DNA from: an uncultured Prevotellaceae bacterium
GTDB lineage: Bacteria > Bacteroidota > Bacteroidia > Bacteroidales > Muribaculaceae
DNA: 54,974 nucleotides
Direction: 5' to 3'
Assembly: GCA_900317835.1 (NCBI GenBank)
Contig: ONIL01000017.1
Coordinates: forward strand, 1-54,974
This document shows, in pieces, positions 51,750 to 54,974 of this stretch (position 1 is its first letter; the number at the start of each line of letters is the position of its first letter). A program made the position numbers and the translations under genes. A model generated the notes under the pieces. That model had not been told where the DNA came from, did no database searches, and saw only the letters and a list, made by a program, of their open reading frames with translations.

Positions 51750-51780
51750 GCAAAGCGCTAAACAGACGTTAACGCTTTGC
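51750..51780 (-). terminator. Hairpin after tRNA-Glu
   Basis: GCAAAGCG (on the minus strand, next to the tRNA 3' end) pairs with CGCTTTGC after a 14- to 15-nt loop with partial inner pairing (GTTAAC/TAAAC). It lies 5 nt after the tRNA and likely ends the transcript. Confidence 0.6.
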
Positions 51781-51785
51781 TGCGG

Positions 51786-51857
51786 TAGCCCATAGCAGAA
51801 TCGAACTGCTCTTTCAAGAATGAAAATCTTGCGTCCTAGCCGATAGACGAATGGGCC
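51786..51857 (-). tRNA. tRNA-Glu (anticodon TTC), copy 1
   Basis: A 72-nt cloverleaf on the minus strand: acceptor GGCCCAT/ATGGGCT with G-U at the first pair, anticodon loop TTTTCAT giving TTC, and T-arm GTTCGATTC. The CCA end is not encoded. It is identical to the copy at 52183-52254. Confidence 0.95.
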
Positions 51858-51882
51858 ATACCTTCTCCACGAACCTAATTGC

Positions 51883-52143
51883 TTAGGCCTGGTTCAGCTT
51901 GTTGATGTGCTGAGCGAGCTTTGACTTCAGGTTGGAAGCCTTGTTCTTGCTGATCACGTTCTTGCCAGCAAGCTTGTCAAGCATAGCGGTCACCCTGGGC
52001 ATAGCCTCGGCGGCTTCCTTGGCGTCGGTCATCTTGCGAATGTTGCGGACAGCATTGCGCATGGTCTTGCTGTAATAACGGTTGCGAAGACGGCGGGTCT
52101 CGCTCTGACGAATTCTCTTAATAGCTGATTTATGGTTTGCCAT
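51883..52143 (-). CDS. rpsT: 30S ribosomal protein S20
   Basis: The 86-residue protein [21 protein letters not shown] continues with [11 protein letters not shown] and the C-terminal [23 protein letters not shown], all typical of bS20. It binds 16S rRNA in the small subunit. It lies between two identical tRNA-Glu genes on the same strand (25 and 39 nt spacers), so the three may be cotranscribed and the tRNAs released by processing. Confidence 0.98.
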   Translation of the reverse strand: MANHKSAIKRIRQSETRRLRNRYYSKTMRNAVRNIRKMTDAKEAAEAMPRVTAMLDKLAGKNVISKNKASNLKSKLAQHINKLNQA

Positions 52144-52182
52144 AATTATTTATATAAAACTTTGATATTTATTTGATTATAG

Positions 52183-52254
52183 TAGCCCATAGCAGAATCG
52201 AACTGCTCTTTCAAGAATGAAAATCTTGCGTCCTAGCCGATAGACGAATGGGCC
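52183..52254 (-). tRNA. tRNA-Glu (anticodon TTC), copy 2
   Basis: A 72-nt tRNA on the minus strand, identical base for base to 51786-51857. The CCA end is not encoded. Directly downstream of a perfect promoter and upstream of rpsT. Confidence 0.95.
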
Positions 52255-52284
52255 GTTTTGCGGGATTTTTTGCAAAAGCGACTG

Positions 52285-52315
52285 CAAAATTAGAAACATT
52301 TTTTGAATTGACAAA
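52285..52315 (-). promoter_or_regulatory. Promoter of the tRNA-Glu/rpsT unit
   Basis: On the minus strand TTTG (52312-52315) and TAATTTTG (52285-52292) are exactly 19 nt apart, about 30 nt before the mature tRNA. Confidence 0.85.
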
Positions 52316-52399
52316 ATTTAACCCACCGAAAAGCGGAAAAAGTTGCGTTTTTCAAGCTTTCATGACTGCTGATAACCGAATAATGAGTATATTAGCGGC

Positions 52400-53125
52400 A
52401 TGTATGAGAAGCTCAAGGGCATCGTGCTCAACACCATCCGCTACAGCGACAAACACAATATCGTGCACATCTATACCGATGGGCTCGGGCTGATGTCGTT
52501 TGCCGTTCCCCTGGGGAAAACTCACGCGTCACGAATGCGTAATGCCATGCTCATGCCCTTGTCGTTGATAGACCTTGAGGCCAGCGTGCACAGTGGACGG
52601 GAGTTGGCACAACTGAGGGAAGTGCGCCGCAACTATCCGCTAGCGACCCTATATAGCGATCCCATGAAGAATGCCATTGTCATGTTCATCAGCGAATTGC
52701 TGGCCCACGTCATCCAGGAACCCGAGGGCAATGACCCTCTATTCCGCTACATCGAGCAATCGATACAGTTGCTGGAGCAGATGCCCGACCAGTTCGCCAA
52801 TTTCCACATCTGTTTCCTTTACCATTTGGGAGCACACTTGGGCATCCAGCCCAATATCGAGAGTTTCCATGACGGATACTGGTTTGACATGACTGACGGT
52901 GTGTTTGTCTCCTCAGCAGTTCGCGGACACATGCACCTGCAACCCAATGAGGCGCAAGTCATCCACCTGCTGTCCCGCATGACATTCCGCAACATGAGCG
53001 TGTTCCGCTTCAACCGTGAGGATCGCAACCGCATGCTCGACGTTATCATCGGCTACTACCGCCTGCACAACGCAGCCATCGGCACCCTGCGTTCCCCGGA
53101 CATCCTCAAGCAACTCTTCACTTGA
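52400..53125 (+). CDS. recO: DNA repair protein RecO
   Basis: The 241-residue protein has the RecO N-terminal OB domain (LKGIVLNTIRYSDKHNIVHIYTDGLGLMSFAVPLGK) and helical C-terminal domain (YSDPMKNAIVMFISELLAHVIQE; FHICFLYHLGAHLGIQPN). The C-terminal zinc-binding cysteine pairs of many RecO proteins are absent. It loads RecA onto gapped DNA with RecR in recombinational repair. It is divergent from the tRNA promoter. A -7 element could not be found. Confidence 0.9.
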   Translation: MYEKLKGIVLNTIRYSDKHNIVHIYTDGLGLMSFAVPLGKTHASRMRNAMLMPLSLIDLEASVHSGRELAQLREVRRNYPLATLYSDPMKNAIVMFISELLAHVIQEPEGNDPLFRYIEQSIQLLEQMPDQFANFHICFLYHLGAHLGIQPNIESFHDGYWFDMTDGVFVSSAVRGHMHLQPNEAQVIHLLSRMTFRNMSVFRFNREDRNRMLDVIIGYYRLHNAAIGTLRSPDILKQLFT

Positions 53126-53140
53126 CCTTATTAAAAACAA

Positions 53141-53177
53141 ATCATGCCACGGGGAAATGGCTACCCTGTGGCATGAT
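53141..53177. terminator. Hairpin between recO and the frd/sdh operon
   Basis: ATCATGCCAC-GGG pairs with CCCTGTGGCATGAT with one mismatch, between convergent genes. Confidence 0.75.
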
Positions 53178-53202
53178 ATATCAGTGTTAGATCTCTAGAC
53201 GC

Positions 53203-53958
53203 TTAGTCGCTGCACTTGGCGCAAAGGAACTCGCGGTTCAGGCGGGCGATATTGCTCAGCTTGATGTTCTTGGGGCACTCGGCAGCACAGGCACCGGTGT
53301 TGGTGCAGTTACCGAAGCCGAGCTCGTCCATCTTGGCGAGCATGGCCTTCACGCGGCGCTTAGCCTCGGCACGGCCCTGAGGCAGCAATGCGAACTGGCT
53401 GACCTTGGCGCTGAGAAACAGCATGGCCGAACCATTCTTGCAAGCAGCAACACAGGCACCGCAACCGATGCAGGTAGCGCTGTCCATAGCCTCGTCGGCG
53501 GCTTCCTTGCTGATGGGGATGGCATTGGCATCCTGGGCACCGCCCGTCTGGAAGCTCACATAGCCACCAGCCTGCTGAATCTGGTCAAAGGCGTTGCGGT
53601 TAACCATCAAGTCCTTGATTACGGGGAAAGCAGCCGAGCGCCAAGGCTCAACGGTAATGGTATCACCATCCTTGAAGCGGCGCATGTAGAGCTGGCAGGT
53701 CGTGGCACCCGTGGCTGGACCGTGGGGGTGACCGTTGACATAGAGCGAGCACATGCCGCAGATGCCCTCGCGGCAATCGTGGTCAAAGGTGACAGGCTCC
53801 TGACCCTGTTCGATGAGCTGCTCGTTCAGGATGTCCATCATCTCAAGGAAAGAGGTGTCGGTGGGAATATCGCGCATCTCGTAGGTCTCAAAATGGCCCT
53901 CGGCATGAGCGTTGGCCTGACGCCAAACCTTCAGTTTGAAGCTTATACTTGTATCCAT
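53203..53958 (-). CDS. Succinate dehydrogenase/fumarate reductase iron-sulfur subunit
   Basis: The 251-residue protein has the plant-type 2Fe-2S ligand set ([15 protein letters not shown], plus a Cys in [12 protein letters not shown]) and cluster-binding cysteines [16 protein letters not shown] and [17 protein letters not shown]. Length and spacing fit the Bacteroidota SdhB/FrdB used in fumarate respiration to succinate. It passes electrons between the flavoprotein (next gene upstream) and a cytochrome b subunit outside the window. Confidence 0.95.
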   Translation of the reverse strand: MDTSISFKLKVWRQANAHAEGHFETYEMRDIPTDTSFLEMMDILNEQLIEQGQEPVTFDHDCREGICGMCSLYVNGHPHGPATGATTCQLYMRRFKDGDTITVEPWRSAAFPVIKDLMVNRNAFDQIQQAGGYVSFQTGGAQDANAIPISKEAADEAMDSATCIGCGACVAACKNGSAMLFLSAKVSQFALLPQGRAEAKRRVKAMLAKMDELGFGNCTNTGACAAECPKNIKLSNIARLNREFLCAKCSD

Positions 53959-53986
53959 TGTATTCGATGAATTTTAATGTGGTTGA

Positions 53987-54974
53987 TTATGACTTGTAGT
54001 TACGCGTCTGGACCTTGATGGCCTCATAATGGAGCGGCTCCTTGATGAGCGTCGGTGCGGTCTCATCGTTGCCGTTGTACTTCCAGCAGGCGACATAGAA
54101 GAAGTTCTCGTCGTCGCGCTTGGCCTCACCTTCCTCTGTCTGGTGTTCCTCGCGGAAGTGGCCACCACAACTCTCGTGACGGTTCAGTGCATCATAGGCG
54201 ATGAGCTCACCCATGGTGATGAAGTCGCGCAGGCGGAATGCCTTGTCGAGCTCAACGTTCATGCCCTCTTGGGTGCCGGGGATGAACAGGTTGTTCTCGA
54301 ACTCCTTGCGCAGCTCTTTGAGCTTCTGCAATGCGGTCTCGAGGCTCTCCTTGGTGCGGGCCATGCCCACATAGTCCCACATCACGTTACCCAGCTCCTT
54401 GTGGATGCTGTCAACCGAGCGCTTGCCCTGAATGCTCATCAGGTGGTCAAGGTTAGCCTGAACCTTCTTCTCGGCAGCGTCAAACTCGGGGCTGTCGGTC
54501 GAGAAGTGAGGCACGGTAATCTGATCGCTCAGGTAGTTCTGGATGGTGTAAGGCAACACGAAGTAACCGTCTGCCAGACCCTGCATCAGCGCCGAAGCAC
54601 CCAGGCGGTTAGCACCGTGGTCACTGAAGTTGCACTCACCGATGGCGAACAGACCCTTGATGCTGGTCTGCAGCTCATAGTCAACCCAGATACCGCCCAT
54701 CGTGTAGTGGATGGCGGGATAGATCATCATGGGGTTGTAGTACTTCACACCGTTGATCTCGTTGGCGAGCTCACCAGGATTCACGTCGGTGATCTCCTCA
54801 TACATGTCGAACAGGTTGCCGTAGCGCTGGCGAATCACGTCGATGCCCAGGCGGTTGATGGCCTCGCTGAAGTCCAGGAACACGGCCTTGCCGGTGTTGT
54901 TCACACCGAAGCCCTTGTCGCAGCGCTCCTTGGCGGCGCGGCTGGCCACGTCACGGGGCACGAGGTTACCGAAG
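53987..54974 (-). CDS. Succinate dehydrogenase/fumarate reductase flavoprotein subunit (5' truncated)
   Basis: The frame is open to the right edge, so only the C-terminal ~329 residues are present. Landmarks are VPRDVASRAAKERC, MGGIWVDYELQTSIKGLFAIGECNFSDHGANRLGASALMQGLADGYF (FAD-binding C-terminal part), and RHESCGGHFREEHQTEEGEAKRDDENF. It is the FAD-bearing subunit that interconverts fumarate and succinate. It lies 28 nt upstream of the iron-sulfur subunit gene in one operon. Confidence 0.95.
   Translation of the reverse strand, partial: FGNLVPRDVASRAAKERCDKGFGVNNTGKAVFLDFSEAINRLGIDVIRQRYGNLFDMYEEITDVNPGELANEINGVKYYNPMMIYPAIHYTMGGIWVDYELQTSIKGLFAIGECNFSDHGANRLGASALMQGLADGYFVLPYTIQNYLSDQITVPHFSTDSPEFDAAEKKVQANLDHLMSIQGKRSVDSIHKELGNVMWDYVGMARTKESLETALQKLKELRKEFENNLFIPGTQEGMNVELDKAFRLRDFITMGELIAYDALNRHESCGGHFREEHQTEEGEAKRDDENFFYVACWKYNGNDETAPTLIKEPLHYEAIKVQTRNYKS

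Noticed and set aside
1-54974. CRISPR array, integrase or attachment sites at the tRNA genes
   Set aside because: No regularly spaced repeats are visible, and the tRNA-Glu duplicates are complete genes without a neighbouring integrase.

Overview
The window is a moderately GC-rich chromosomal segment of a Bacteroidales bacterium, most likely a gut commensal of the Muribaculaceae/Prevotellaceae type. The evidence is: promoters of the Bacteroidota form TTTG-N19..21-TAnnTTTG (several perfect); few Shine-Dalgarno sequences; Bacteroidota-typical families (DUF2723/TMEM260-like membrane enzyme, Bacteroidota putative porin, RND-linked PII-like protein, TlpA protein with a DUF4369-type N-terminus, beta-flower repeat protein); and two secreted proteins with a T9SS-like C-terminal motif. 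There is no integrase, transposase, phage gene or CRISPR array, and most genes look chromosomal and intact.

Layout. 0-2 kb: C-terminal part of a large secreted fibronectin-like repeat protein. 2.1-8.7 kb: TetR-regulated RND efflux operon (TolC-like, HlyD-like, RND pump, PII-like protein), then a porin. 10.8-13.1 kb: zinc-ribbon membrane protein, TPR membrane protein, pyrH. 13.2-17.3 kb: TlpA-like thioredoxin lipoprotein, LOG-family protein, FadL/OmpP1-like porin. 17.4-20.6 kb: tightly overlapping operon nagZ-like / ldcA-like / unknown membrane-anchored protein (peptidoglycan turnover), plus a beta-flower protein. 20.9-28.6 kb: DUF2723 enzyme, polysaccharide deacetylase, queG, thioesterase, BASS-like transporter, lipid A acyltransferase. 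28.6-34.9 kb: aminotransferase, Xaa-Pro aminopeptidase, lemA with two TPM-domain genes, MmcQ-like protein, outer-membrane beta-barrel.

35.0-40.3 kb: a segment bracketed by direct repeats of the rubrerythrin 3' end (one intact gene, one fragment with an in-frame 36-nt deletion). Inside it lie a dockerin-SUMF1 protein, a secreted UGSC-like fusion protein, and an ECF sigma / anti-sigma-like / Spy-like operon.

40.4-48.7 kb is the most interesting region. One co-oriented five-gene cluster encodes a vWA-like lipoprotein with a degenerate MIDAS, a small polytopic membrane protein, a tubulin/FtsZ-superfamily GTPase-like protein, a 1147-residue protein with an actin/Hsp70-type ATPase domain, and a membrane-spanning coiled-coil protein. 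Putting a tubulin-like and an actin-like nucleotidase in one envelope-linked operon suggests a membrane-remodelling or cytoskeletal machine of unknown function. A zinc-ribbon membrane protein follows after a hairpin.

49.2-55 kb is housekeeping: thyA-folA-lpxB, two identical tRNA-Glu genes flanking rpsT, recO, and the iron-sulfur and (truncated) flavoprotein subunits of succinate dehydrogenase/fumarate reductase.
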